Assembly (NCBI GenBank): GCA_014905825.1
Contig: JACGCN010000052.1
Location: forward strand, 62,001-126,000
Direction of reading: 5' to 3'
Source of the DNA: Lyophyllum atratum
Lineage: Eukaryota > Basidiomycota > Agaricomycetes > Agaricales > Lyophyllaceae
DNA length: 64,000 nt
Position 1 is the first letter of the stretch; every line of letters starts with the position of its first letter. The notes beneath the pieces were generated by a model. It was not told where the DNA came from. It did not search any database and saw only the letters and a list, made by a program, of their open reading frames with translations. Position numbers and translations under genes: made by a program. Shown here piece after piece: positions 33,690 to 44,961 of this stretch.

Positions 33690-34290
33690 GTTAGTAGTGC
33701 CCACAAAGAAATACCCAGTCCATACAGTGATCCCTCCTCCTCCGTAATCCCCAACAAATCAGCCCTGAGCCGCATCACCCCTTCGCCACAAGCGCCCCTC
33801 GAAGCCTCACCTTCTTCCCAATCTGATGAACTGTTTTAGCGACCCAGTTGTTTTTACCCTGTCGCTTCTGTTCGTAGTGCACCCAAACAGCGCCTACCTC
33901 ACGCAGAATATCTCAGAATTTCATCAAGTACTTCCTAGCGTCCGTGTCTGTAGGATGTCCAATTCCTTATGGACCCACGTCAGCCTCAGTGTTAGTGCCC
34001 ACAAAAGATACCCAGTAAAGTGATCCCTCCAACGCGATAGTCCCCGACAATCAGTCACATCACCCCTTCCCCTCGAAGCCTTCCCGCTCTACTAATCTGA
34101 TGAAGTAGCGAAGTAGATTTTCTCCATCGCGTGGCAAGTTCTCTTCGAAGTTCGTCGTACATCCAAGGAATCGGACCTACTGCGGGTATAGATGAAGGTA
34201 GGTCGGACCCAAGTTGAAGCGATAAGCACCGCGCTCACACTACCTACAGATGTTTTAAGACCTTCCCAAGTACTTCCTAACATCTGTAGG
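33690..34290. repeat. Diverged tandem duplication, period about 300 bp
   Basis: Two copies (about 33,690-33,960 and 33,990-34,290) share blocks in the same order: CCACAAA(A/G)..ATACCCAGT, GTGATCCCTCC, CACCCCTTC, CTCGAAGCC, AAGTACTTCCTA and TCTGTAGG. The first overlaps a 105-codon minus frame that reads well only through part of the unit, so it may be a dead gene fragment. Confidence 0.55.
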
Positions 34291-34378
34291 GCGTAGATAA
34301 CGCGGCCGAGAAAGCACACAAAAAAAATCAATTCAGATTATCGACATCATCAATATAAAAAAATTTCACTAGATATTC

Positions 34379-34420
34379 GGAGAGAGAGAGATCGAGAGAG
34401 AGGGATAGGCAGAGAGAGGT
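34379..34420. repeat. GA-rich microsatellite
   Basis: Imperfect GA repeat (gagagagagatcgagagaga...) in the 3' flank of the GATA-factor gene. Confidence 0.75.
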
Positions 34421-34519
34421 ACTGGATACACAACAAGAAAGCAACCGAAACATCATTCACTATATAATCTGAAATCTGGGTACGAAGGCGCAAACAGAGG
34501 TAGTCCGCCTCGATTCAGC

Positions 34520-34539
34520 GGGGGGGGGGGGGGGGGGGG
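34520..34539. repeat. 20-nt homopolymeric G run
   Basis: An unbroken run of 20 G on the plus strand (C on the strand of the GATA-factor transcript), about 380 bp past that gene's stop. Confidence 0.9.
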
Positions 34540-34921
34540 TTAATAAATACGGCTGGGGTACGCGAGACGGGGGAGGATTGTTTTTAGCAGGAGAAGGGAG
34601 GGAGGGGATGGGGAAGGCAAGGAAAGACGAAGAAGGGAAGACGGGAGCAAGGAAGGAAGAAAGAAAGAAAGAAGAAGAAAAAACAATTCACATAATACAA
34701 AAAGATTCATATCCACGCCCCCCTCACCCCCACCACCCTCACTTTTACTTTTTTCATCCACCCACCCCCACCACCACCACGTCTACACCACAAGAAAGCA
34801 ACACTCGAAACAGACGAATAAAAGCAAGGAAAGAAAAGAAAAGAAAAGAAAAGAAGAAACAGTAGATCGATCAACGAAACCCCACCACCCCACCCCACCC
34901 TACCCACCCAACCCCATCTCA

Positions 34922-36321
34922 TCACGCAGCAGCAGCAGCAGCAGCAGAAGCAGAAGCAGCCGGCTGCTCCCCCTCCCCCCTTCCCCCCTGTCCCTGTCCT
35001 TGTCCCTGCCCCGACGCAGGCCTCGAAAGCGGCGGCGACGCCCCCCTACTCCCACCCGCACTCCCCGGCCCCGTGTTATCCAAGGTCGATCTACGACTCG
35101 TCGAGGGGGGCGGGGGCGGGTGCATCCTAGGGCTCCCCGTCCCCGCGGCAGGCTCATGATGCCACGTCTGCAGTCCCGGAAGCGTCGTCCCATTCCCATT
35201 CCCCGCCCCACCGCCCACCCCACCCCCGCTCCCATTCGAAGATCCCGAATGCGACGCCGCCACACTCCCCGGCGGCGGCGGAGCGTGTGCGTACTCCCTC
35301 CGGCTGTCCCCATACTGCTGCTGCTGTCCTTGGTGTTGCTGTCCTTGGTGTTGGTGTTGTGGGTGTTGGTGATGTGGGGGAGGTGGGGGGTGCGTATAAT
35401 GGAACCCGGGCGACATGGGGGGGAGCTGCGTCTGCGGCGGTGTGCGCGCGCGGAGAGTGGAGGTGGAGAGGGGCCCGCGTTTGTGTGGGAATTGCTCGGG
35501 GCGGGGACGGGAGTGCGTGCGTTCGAAGAGGCCGCATTTGTTGCACAGCTAGTAGACACCAAATATACACGTTAGTTGAGGCACACAACACAAGACACGG
35601 GGGTGGGGACGTACGACTTTACCCGGGGAGAGGTTCGACCGGCGCCAGGTGGAGGTATCGGTGGTGCAGCAGTTGAAGCACCTCCTCCGTACCCGATCGC
35701 TCAGCTTCGTCGCCGCGTCGTCCGTATGCACGATCGAGAGACCCGGTTGGCCCGGGTACGCGTGCCCATGCTGGCTTTGGTGTTGCGGCGGCGGCGGTCC
35801 GTAGTGGTGGTGCTGGTGCTGGTGTTGGTCCGTCCGCATGGTGGGGACCATGTGCGGCGGGAGCGCAGCGGAGCCGTGGTACGGCGACCCGTCCTGCTGG
35901 GGCTGGGGATCGTACGGGCGCTGGTCCATCGGGTGGTGGGGCGGGGGAGGTGCGTACATGTACCCGTGGTGGAGGTGCTGGTGCTCCGGGCGGAAGTGTC
36001 TGTTGAGGAGGGCGGGGTCGGGGGGGTAGGGCGAGGCGTAGAGGTGGGGCGGGGGGCCGGGCATGGTTTGGTTGTGGAGGGGGGGGCTGCGGCGGATCGG
36101 GGGCGTGGAGACGGCGGAGCGGTCGAGGGAGGAGACGGAGGGGGTGGGGGAGTGGGGGAGGGTGGTGATGGGTGGGGGGGAGGGGCGGCGGTGGTGGTGG
36201 TCGTACTCGTAGTGGCGGCGGTGGCTGGGGGGGTAGGGGTGTCAGTGGGGGGGAAGAAGGGGGGAGGGAGAGAAAAGACGGACGAGGATGTCATTGGGTA
36301 GGGCTCGACTCTGTGTGGCAT
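34922..36321 (-). CDS. GATA-type zinc-finger transcription factor
   Basis: Two certain exons (down to 35615, intron 35614-35549, then 35548-34922) join in phase across the zinc finger: CFNCCTTDTSTWRRSNL then LCNKCGLFERTHS, with C-x2-C-x19-C-x2-C spacing. This is one fungal GATA finger binding HGATAR sites. The flanks are low complexity: His/Pro/Gln/Tyr-rich before (HRRHYEYDHHHH, MDQRPYDPQPQQDG), and Gln/Gly/Ser/Pro-rich with a final polyalanine after. The N-terminus is unsettled. Good coding begins about 36,230 in the finger's frame, while the ATG at 36321 is in another frame, so a short intron (donor near 36,285, acceptor near 36,229) is likely. Nuclear protein, role unknown. Confidence 0.75.
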
Positions 36322-37689
36322 CGAGGCGGGGGAGCTGTTGGTGCGCTCTGCGAGTGTCGAGAAGTTGAAGGAGGCGGAGGTGTCCTTCTTATCAGAATCG
36401 AAATGTGATGGAAACTAGATGCAGATCAGGGTCAATTGATGTGCTGTTCTGCGAAATAAATAGACGGACGTTGGGACGGGTCGGCTGCTCCAGCGACAGC
36501 TTCGGTGCGTCGACGTCCTCGGGCTTGGCTGGGGTGTCTTCGGTGGACGCGTCGGGGGCGGGTGGCAATTTGTGCTCGTCGTGCTGCTCGCTCTTGTGTG
36601 GCGGGTCCTGCTCCTTGTCGGTAGAGTCCTTTGTGGTGCGATGGGAGTCCCTGGGGGTGGTGATGGGGAGTCAGTTGCCTGCGATAAGAGGGTTATAAGG
36701 AGAGACAGACCAAGCAAAGGCAGACATGTTGGAGGAGCTGTGCAGTGTGATGTTGATGGGAGAGTCCGAAAGAACCCTATAGGACATTCAGCGCCAACAA
36801 CACCCAGTCTGGCTCGCCAAAGTTGGTTCACCAAACGCGTTTGTCCAGGTTTGCCACTTGCTTTTTTTTCAAGCCCCGCTACAATCGGCGCCCGTCCTCG
36901 GATCACACGGCATTGCGTTCCCACTGCGCGTCCTCCGCCCTTGGTCCACCGGGGATCCAGGTGGATTCCGCCGGTGCATGTACGTACTGCCCACCACCAG
37001 CTTCACCGGAACCATATACACCTGTGACTGTCCGAATCTGGAATCTCCCACCTTATCACGGCGACCCTGACCCATCACCGACCTCGACGCACATCTCGAT
37101 CTCGTTCATTTTGCTGTGATCAGAGCGGTGCCTTCGATCTCTCTCACCTGATGCAGACATGTTGAAGTTGAACAACAACAACTTGGTTCTATTCTAAAAA
37201 AAATGGTATAACGTATACTTCAACATACCCCTCGCGCACACCATCATTTGTTCCATCCGCCGTGTACTCCATTCTCCACGTCAGTTGTGGGTGCGTTACA
37301 GTGCGCTTTCCGTCCCAGAGGCGCCCGCAACCGTAACCGTCATGGGCACCCTCGCTATGTGCGCATATACCCTACCCCCGTCGAGCATCCAAGAAGCCCA
37401 ACCGCGAATTCCCTTTCGCACGACGATTCTATCTCCACGTCCCACTTCTATCCCTTTGCAGTCCCGCTAACCTGGACACCATCACATGCTCTCACGACCC
37501 GCGAACCAAGCCCATGTCCTGCCCTGCCCCGCCTCCGACTCTGTCTCTGACTCTATACCCACCACCGACTCGGATGCATTGATCCAGATCATCCGTCCCA
37601 GATTCCGGATGGAAACTCTGATCTCGAATCACCGCATCTTCCCAACGCATCTTCTCCCCCTTCATGATCACCGTCTCTCCTCATCCCGA
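36322..37689. other. Intergenic, no gene recognised
   Basis: Promoter side of the GATA gene, then AT/CT-rich DNA. Open frames on both strands are proline- or serine-rich shadows without domain support. Confidence 0.4.
36385..36690. promoter_or_regulatory. Candidate GATA-factor sites upstream of the GATA gene
   Basis: TGATAAG (minus strand, 36388-36394) and CGATAAG (36682-36688) match the HGATAR consensus and lie 70-370 bp upstream of the putative start. Autoregulation is possible but the motif is short and may occur by chance. Confidence 0.3.
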
Positions 37690-39125
37690 ATTCTCATGGC
37701 GGAATCAACGTATCATCATCATCATCATCACGCTTCTCACAGAATCCATTGAGCCCCCATCACGCTCTCACCCAAGTTTAGCCCAGGACAAAGTTTTGCT
37801 TCCGTGTGCGTTCGGTTGACTCTGAGTGGGCGTCGCATCAGAGCTCCCGGGTGACTACTTCGAGAACTCGCATCAGACGGTGACTCTTCTCTCGCACATT
37901 GACGACATGGGTGGGGCGGTGCCACGATCCACGATCACGCATGATATCATCCGGACTCTCCTTGTTCTCCCTTCAAGTCTTCGCGATTCTGGCAATCCGC
38001 AGAGACACGTTCCGTCGCGCGCTGATCCAGCTGCGACTGCGACCTCAGACGCTCCCCGAACTCGCTTGCATCACGCCCTCGCCCTCACACGACTTGCTTC
38101 GCAGGCCCTACAATATCATGATCAGATTCATCACGACACTCTCCTACGGCATTTATCCTCTTGGTCATTGGAGTCGGGCGGTCTCGGAGGGGCGCGCTGG
38201 GAGAAGCTTCGCAATCGAACCTGACGTTCCCGCATCCCGCACGCCTTGGCCTCCTCTCCGGGCGGCGCATTTTTTGCAGTACCCCGACCTTAGAGTTCGT
38301 TCATTGTACGAGTACAGAGCATAGATCGCCATCGCACGCACTGGCGGGATCAACCTACATATCATACATCATGCATCATCATCACGCTTCTTCGATTGAG
38401 TCTGAGCTCGGGGGTGACTCTTCTCGATCTCGCATATTGACGATATCGGTGAAGCGGTGTCATGATCCATGACCACGCATGATATCATCCGGGCTCTCCT
38501 TGTTCTCCTCCTCCAAGTTCTCTTTCGCCTTCCCTCGATTCAGGCAATCCGCATAGGCACGTTTCGCCGCGCGCTGATCCCGCTGCGACCTCACACGCTC
38601 CCCGGGCTCCATCCTGCGTCCTCTCCCATCATGCTCCCCCCAACATCATCATTCACAACGGACACCGCCGACGCGGTGAATCCCACAATGCACGATCCTC
38701 CATCAGGTATGATATCATCACGCCTCCTCCTTCTCTTTCGCCTTCACTAAACCCCAATATAGGCAATCCCCATCTCATAAACACGTTGCCTCGTGCGCTG
38801 ATCCAGCTTCGGCTGCGACCTCACATGCTCCCCGGGCGCGAATGCATGACGCCCTCACCCTCGCACGACTTGCTTTGCAGGCCCTGCGATATCGTGATCG
38901 GATTCATCATGACACCCTTCCAAGGCGTTTATCCTCGTGGACATTGGTCATTGGAGTTAGGCGGTCTCGGAGGGTGGGCGCAGGAAAGAAGCTTCGAACT
39001 AGTACTCAGCCACCCCGAGCGGTGAATCCTTGGTATCATGTTTCGCAGTACCCCGACCTTGGAGATAGTTCTCCGTACAGAGAACAGATCAGAACTTTGT
39101 ACCTCGGCATCCCATCATCAGGGCT
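37690..39125. repeat. Tandem repeat family 1 (three diverged copies)
   Basis: Copy 1 (about 37,690-38,335), copy 2 (about 38,340-38,700, internally deleted) and copy 3 (about 38,700-39,125) share GATATCATC, a GCGCGCTGATCC(A/C)GCT block, CGACCTCA(C/G)A(C/T)GCTCCCC, CACGACTTGCTT(C/T)GCAGGCCCT, TCATTGGAGT(C/T)(A/G)GGCGGTCTCGGAGGG and GCAGTACCCCGACCTT. Each copy holds a different open frame of 90-140 codons, so coding is not conserved. A CAT/ATC microsatellite lies at about 37,712-37,730. Confidence 0.8.
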
Positions 39126-39199
39126 CCCTTAGACTCCTCCTTTCCTTGCCACCCAATCACGAAATCCGAGCTCGAAAGACCCCTGGTCTTGCTCTGAAA

Positions 39200-40260
39200 G
39201 AATGGGTGTTCTCCTTCGCTTTAACCTTTTCTGGAGGACGCGCGAAAAGGACAGACGGATCACACGGGGCGGCATCAGGGAAGCTCGGGACATAGACTGA
39301 ACCTTCCGTGACGGGCGTCATGTCTGTGCATTTTTCCTTCTTGGCTGCTAGGCTTGTTCCATGCCTGAGCACCACGCGTACATCGTGACATCCTACAAAC
39401 CCAGCCCAGCCCAACCCCTTCCCCGCCACGCGAAGAAGACTCTTGTCCTTGTTCTTATTTTCACTATATCCTATCTCGGTGGGCACACAGAAAGAACCGA
39501 CGGATCACATGAGGCAGGACCGCGGAAGCTCAATGACAAGACTGAACCTTCCGTGACGGGCGTCATTTCATTGTTTTATTCGTGGCTGCTAGTCTTGCTC
39601 GATGCTACCCATACATCGTGACATCCTACCGACTCAATTCCGCCACACGAAGAGGTCTCTTGTCCTTGTCCTGATTTTCGCTTTATCCTATTTCGGAGGG
39701 CACACGGAAAGAACTGACGGATCACATGGTGCAGGACCACGAAGCTCGCGAGTCGACTGAACCTTGGGTGACGGGCGTCATGTCTTTGCATTTTTTTTCT
39801 TGGACGCTAGTCTTTCACGAGGGCGGGTGCGATCTGAAGCAGTACGCGTACATCGTGACATCCTACCAACCCAGTCCAACTTACGAAGACGACCCTTGTC
39901 CTTGTTCTGATTTTCGCTTCATCCTACTTCGGAGGGTACACAGAAATAACCAACGGATCACATGGGACAGGATCAGGCAGCTCGCGAGTCAACTGAACCT
40001 TCCGTGACGTGTTTTTATTGTTTCTCGAATAGGTGGAGTCCTAGATCTCGCTGCGATTCTTGGTCTTGGATCAAGTACGTGGGCGCCGCTGTTGAGCTCT
40101 CCTCGGACAAGGACCAGGAATTCTTCGTTTTCGCTCTTTGGGCAGAAGAGGCGCGCAGGAAAAACGAAGGACCAGGGAATCACGTGCAACTGGCTTTGGA
40201 AGCTGGCTCGGGCGCACTCAGGCTGAACTTTACGTGACGTGGCGTGTGCATAGGGAAGGT
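39200..40260. repeat. Tandem repeat family 2 (five units of 215-245 bp)
   Basis: Unit landmarks recur in order: CGGATCACA(T/C)G, GAACCTT(C/G)(C/G)GTGACG, ATCGTGACATCCTAC, and CTTGTCCTTG..CT(G/T)ATTTTC. The TGACG core falls at 39,309, 39,554, 39,769, 40,005 and 40,235 (spacing 245, 215, 236, 230). The last unit is most diverged. The first three carry the palindrome TGACGGGCGTCA. No coding frame is shared by all units. Confidence 0.85.
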
Positions 40261-43119
40261 CAAGTGGTCCTGGTTCGCAGGCGAATCGGGTCATGTTCAG
40301 GTCGCTGTTGGGCGATACCAGAGCAAGGGTAAGGGCGAAAACGCAGACGAAGAAGAGGGAGGAATGTCAAGGCTTCTTTTTCTTTTCCCCCATGCGGCTT
40401 GTCATGCGTCTGCATCTGGACTGCGGTCTCTTTTGGTGGTAATTTTGGGAACCCTGCAGTGTGTATGGCCCCGATTAATGCGTACGATTCCAAGAGTTTG
40501 CAAGTCACGGTTAATCGTTCACTCTTCACGATTCGTAGTTCCTGGCCTGGATCGCTCTCCTACTTGTCCATTCAAGGTTTCGGAGCTTCGCTTTTCCGGT
40601 GTTTTGTTCGTACTTTTTCGCTCTCATCACGCCGTCTACATCTTTAGAGGCCATGATCTTTCTCACCTCTTGTCGGGCCCGTTGTCTTGAAAGTCTAGTT
40701 GACACAATGCACACGCGTGACCAGTGACCACGCGAAGTGCTAGGGTTCCGGTTCCCTTCCACAATGTCAGGGTTCTGTCCCTCATTGGCTAGCGTGACAA
40801 GAGCTGTTCGGAATTCCGCAGGCTGGAACTTGAACATGACGCCCACCACATTACTACCCCCTAGAATTGACGCTCTGTACACTAGAGTTCACGCCTGCTC
40901 TCACGCAGGTCAAGACGGATTCCAATTCGAAGCCGATCTCCATCCCTCGTCCGTGGTTCCCGCTTCCCGCGAAGCACGATTCAGAAGACTTGTTGCAACG
41001 TGGCATGCAGGGTCCAGGGTCAGGTAGCCCTCCGCAATTCCCGTACTCAAACCCACACCACCACATATAGGTGGCTAGTGGCTCCCGTGCTTGTACGCTA
41101 ATTTCGCCCACCGGTCTCTTAAATGTCCCCTTCAGGGGAGGATTGCGTATGCTCTTCGCCTTCTTCGTCTCAGCTCACAGCCCGGGAAAAGGCCGCACCG
41201 GCGATTCAACTCGAGCCGTTGGATCCTTGTCTGCATGTGTTCACCGTGGCCGTGGGGTTTGTCCCATGCCGGTCCGAATACGAGGGGTCGGAGGCCGGAT
41301 ACACTCGATTTGGCTAGGAAATGGTTAGACCATGGGGGCGACCTTGGTTGCTTGGGGTGAGGCTTTGTCTCTCCAGAAAAGTGAGGAGGACGAGGCGCTA
41401 ACTGTCTCCACTGCCATAAGATCACGCTCGATTCGCGCTGTATGTCCGCGTGTGCACGGAACGTCCGGATTCGAGCTGATCACTAGTTTCTCTCAGGCTG
41501 GTTCCTGGGCGCGGATTGTGTAATGTCCAACTCGCATTGCGCAGTCTCCTGTATCGACGGGTGTCGCGCTTCATCCTTTTTCTCTTCGCTCAACGATTGA
41601 GATCAGCTTTAGCCTCTGCCCTTACGATGTGTGGGTCCATAAAAGCGCTATGGGTCCGTGTGGTCATGTCAAATACATCTGATTAGACAGATATCTGACA
41701 TCAGATCGCTTGCCCCCATCACATCTCCAAAATGAAACCATCAATGCGACGCCAATGCTCGAAATACATCCGTCATCGGGGACCAAGGGGCAGAAGCACC
41801 TCGTGGCGCTGTCCTCGCCGTCGAGGATAGGCGGCCGCCCGAGAAGTACCTCGGGTTGGTAAATGCAGATAACGTGAGAAGAGCCACCCACTTCATGGTT
41901 CGTCGCTGATTTTGACATATCGTGGGCTGACTCGCGCAGGTCGGCTCTCCTTTCGTTACATATATCCTGTGTATTCCAAGTTATCAGGGACGACGAATTC
42001 GAATCAAAATTCAATGGCGTTTGTTCCCCGCTGGTCCTGTCGATCCAAGTGCTGGTGACACATAACGTCTGTCGACCCTGCTTCTCCCCTTTTGGACCTA
42101 CGGATAGAAGCCAAGAAAGGCGAAAAGCGCCCTATCACTCAAGTCCGTGTCGAGCAAACACAACTCTGATTATCAGATCGAATCACGGCCATTGTGTTGC
42201 TTCTACTTCCTACATCATCACTAACATTGTTCTGTGCCGTTCATTCGTTTCCACCATACCCGCCGAATTGAATGGACACCGCCAGTGGCAGCACTACAGA
42301 TGCGGACGGTGATCTGGATGCTGCGAGGCACGAACACAGTTACCCCGCCCGTGGAGCTCGCAACATTGAGGTCAACTCAGTTCGGGGTTCGAGTTCATCT
42401 TGGAAACTGACGCGCCTGTAGGCTTCGGTATCAGCCCCGAGTTCTCTTCGAACCATCAGTCCATCGTGATCAGGGATGACATACACATACCACCCTCACA
42501 CGATGCCATGGTCTGTCTGCTACAAGTAGCGCCAGGCATCCTTATTCTCACAGGTGTGTGCACTGCGGGTGGACTGACGTTAGAATCACTAGATTCTGAT
42601 TAGGACCATCTGTCATAGGTTATGCTACATTCGTCTTCACCTATAATCGTAATGCTGAACCTCTTTTCTTCGGTTCAAAAGGCTGGCTCAAATCCCGGAT
42701 GTAGAACGAGCCAGTTTTTCCGATCAATTCAGCAATTAGTACGGATTGTCATCGCCGTACCGTGACTCGTTAGTTGGTTATAGTTTGCTGCGATTATACT
42801 CGTCTTCCATATCGTAAGCCCGTTTCGGAGCCTTCATGATCATCCCAGTCTCATCTGACGGGCCAAGATAGCAACGAACAAAATTGACGTCGATGTAGAA
42901 CGTAGAACAAAGATTACATTTAAGGTTCGTTCGCTGCATTCACATTCCGTGGATTGGCACGTCCTCCAGCTCGGTCTAAATCCCTTCTATTCTCAAGCCA
43001 GATATCATCAATCAAGAATAGAAGATCAATAGATTATCTGACGTCCGGTGCTTGGGTACGTTCATGACATATTCTTTGTGATTTTCTTCTAGACATCGCC
43101 ATGTGATGATCGGTGTCGT
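40261..43119. other. Gene-poor stretch
   Basis: No conserved domain, RNA gene or long spliced frame was found. Open frames are under 150 codons and have no counterpart family that I recognise. Confidence 0.4.
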
Positions 43120-43487
43120 TTGATGATCATAACTCGAAAGGTGGAACGAAACGGCCACTTAGCACCACCGAGGACTGAAGTCTACGGATATGTCTTGACT
43201 GAAACCCACCATGAGAAACCCGTGTTCCTACCGTCACTGACGGCGCCCGACTGCGATCATTGGTTCACGCATTTCGCCCTTAGGTTTGTAGTTCATGATC
43301 CGTGACTCTCAAGTGGGCAGGTAGGAGTTGGCGTCGAATCGAGAATGCTTCCTGATTTATTGATCTCAGGAATGTGACGTTTCAGGCTATTGAGTCACTG
43401 AACGGAAACGACCAAAACGGGCAAATAGAAATAGAAGTAACGCCTCCGCCATTGGAGCTGTGTGGCGTCATATATGAATTGAGCTGA
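43120..43487 (+). CDS. Possible small two-exon protein, unknown
   Basis: Exon 43,120-43,285 joins in phase, through a GT-AG intron of about 85 nt, to 43,371-43,487, ending VIYELS. The joined frame is hydrophilic with a regular strand-like pattern (YGYVLTETHHEK, HWFTHFALRNVTF, IEIEVTPPPLELC). No signal peptide or domain recognised. Earlier exons may exist. The call rests on splice and frame continuity only. Confidence 0.3.
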
Positions 43488-44374
43488 GTGAGTGGTGGTT
43501 TTCTACCTCCTCCGATAACGAGCTTTCCTCATCGTACGTGTAGAGATAGAGCCAACCCTGCGCTTACGGCGCCGGCGACAATCACGACCGCCGCTGAAAA
43601 TATCTGCTGGTCGCTACCTATCTATGACATCTCCGATATTCCCGCCGTCAAATGCAAAATTGACCTCCAATGGCTGCCACGGCTCACTTTCACACTCATC
43701 CGGGTATTTCTATAGTGGGTTCAATCCGAATCCGCGTACCCTAGCTGGTGTCACCGCTGGAATATTGAAAGATCCGACTCGCAGTCCATCCAGGCCCCTG
43801 TCCATTTTATCACTTGGACTCACACTGATCTTGTTGCCCGCAAGGGCCCGCATCAAGCCGCATTTCTTTTTGTATGTAACGCTGGAGCCGATGCCATAAT
43901 TCCGGTACAGCGACGACGTGGGTACTCGCTGATGAAATCACCCCCGGCAGGAAAGGACCTGTGCCGGATCTGTGTACTTCGACCATCGGTGATCAATCGC
44001 CCGAATACCTTTCTATTAGTTAAGACGTTACAGTTGGTTCGATATTGTTTGTTCTTGCGAGACGTGGTACGTATAATTTACTCTGAGCTCTAATGAGGCA
44101 ACATCGCTAAATGCCCGATCTCTCATCCAATAGTCTTCAGATTGCAAGGCTGGATCTACGGTTGCTTCACCCTTTAGGTACCGCCAAATGGAACATAGGT
44201 GTCACCGGTATCGTAATTTTCATTTTTAAGTTGCATGCCTTGTGGTCTCACTGTTTTTCTCACAGTCAAGGACCGTCGTCTTAGGTTCGAAATTGTGCAG
44301 CCGCCAGCACATTCTTTCTCATCCGTTCTCAGCTTGATTCCGTTCTCGACTTGATCCAAGGTACTGGTTTTCCG

Positions 44375-44961
44375 TTAGTGTGGTCTGGACGGCATTTTCC
44401 TGCTGTCACTGATTTTTTGGCTAAATTGATAAATTCGCGACAAGGCGCTATCCCCGTGGTGTCGCCTCCTGCTGAGAATATCAAGCAAGGTGGGAAACAC
44501 ATACTTCGAAGCGTCTTCCCTCACTGCATTCGCGTGCTCTTCCTCGAGATTTGTGTCACCGGTGTCAGTGCGCTTATCGTCGTCGGCGGTTGAAATTTTC
44601 CCGCTTCTGCCTAGATAAGTTGTCTCTCCATCGCTTGACACGCTGCTGTTTGGTGCCGTACTTTGGTCGTCATGGTCCTCTACAAGGTCCATTTGGTGTC
44701 GTTGTAGATGACAGTCATATATTCAATATCTCCACTGTGTCGCTGAGCATCCCACGATGTTTCCAGGAAGGACGTCCTCTTTGTCATGTCACGGAAGTAG
44801 GACTGGCCTTTCTCCGCTATGTACGCGTGTAAATTAGTACCAATGAATACATCGACAGCCTTTGTCAGTTTATGGCTGGTCCCTTCACGAAACAAGACCC
44901 TCGTAAACTCCGGCTCCCTCGGCCTTCTTCCACCCACCCTACATTCAAAGTTAAACGTCAC
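44375..44961 (-). pseudogene. Two abutting protein-like frames, possible broken gene
   Basis: A frame from 44,961 to 44,680 with ordered composition (KAVDVFIGTNLHAYIAEKGQ, YFRDMTKRTSF) abuts a second frame (44,692-44,375) rich in Asp/Glu/Ser, offset by one base at 44,680-44,692. The pattern looks like one gene with a frameshift, or an exon junction I could not resolve. No family recognised. Confidence 0.2.

Noticed and set aside
35000..36301. Long plus-strand frames opposite the GATA-factor gene
   Set aside because: Arg/Gly/Val-rich shadows of the proline/histidine-rich coding strand, without domains or introns.
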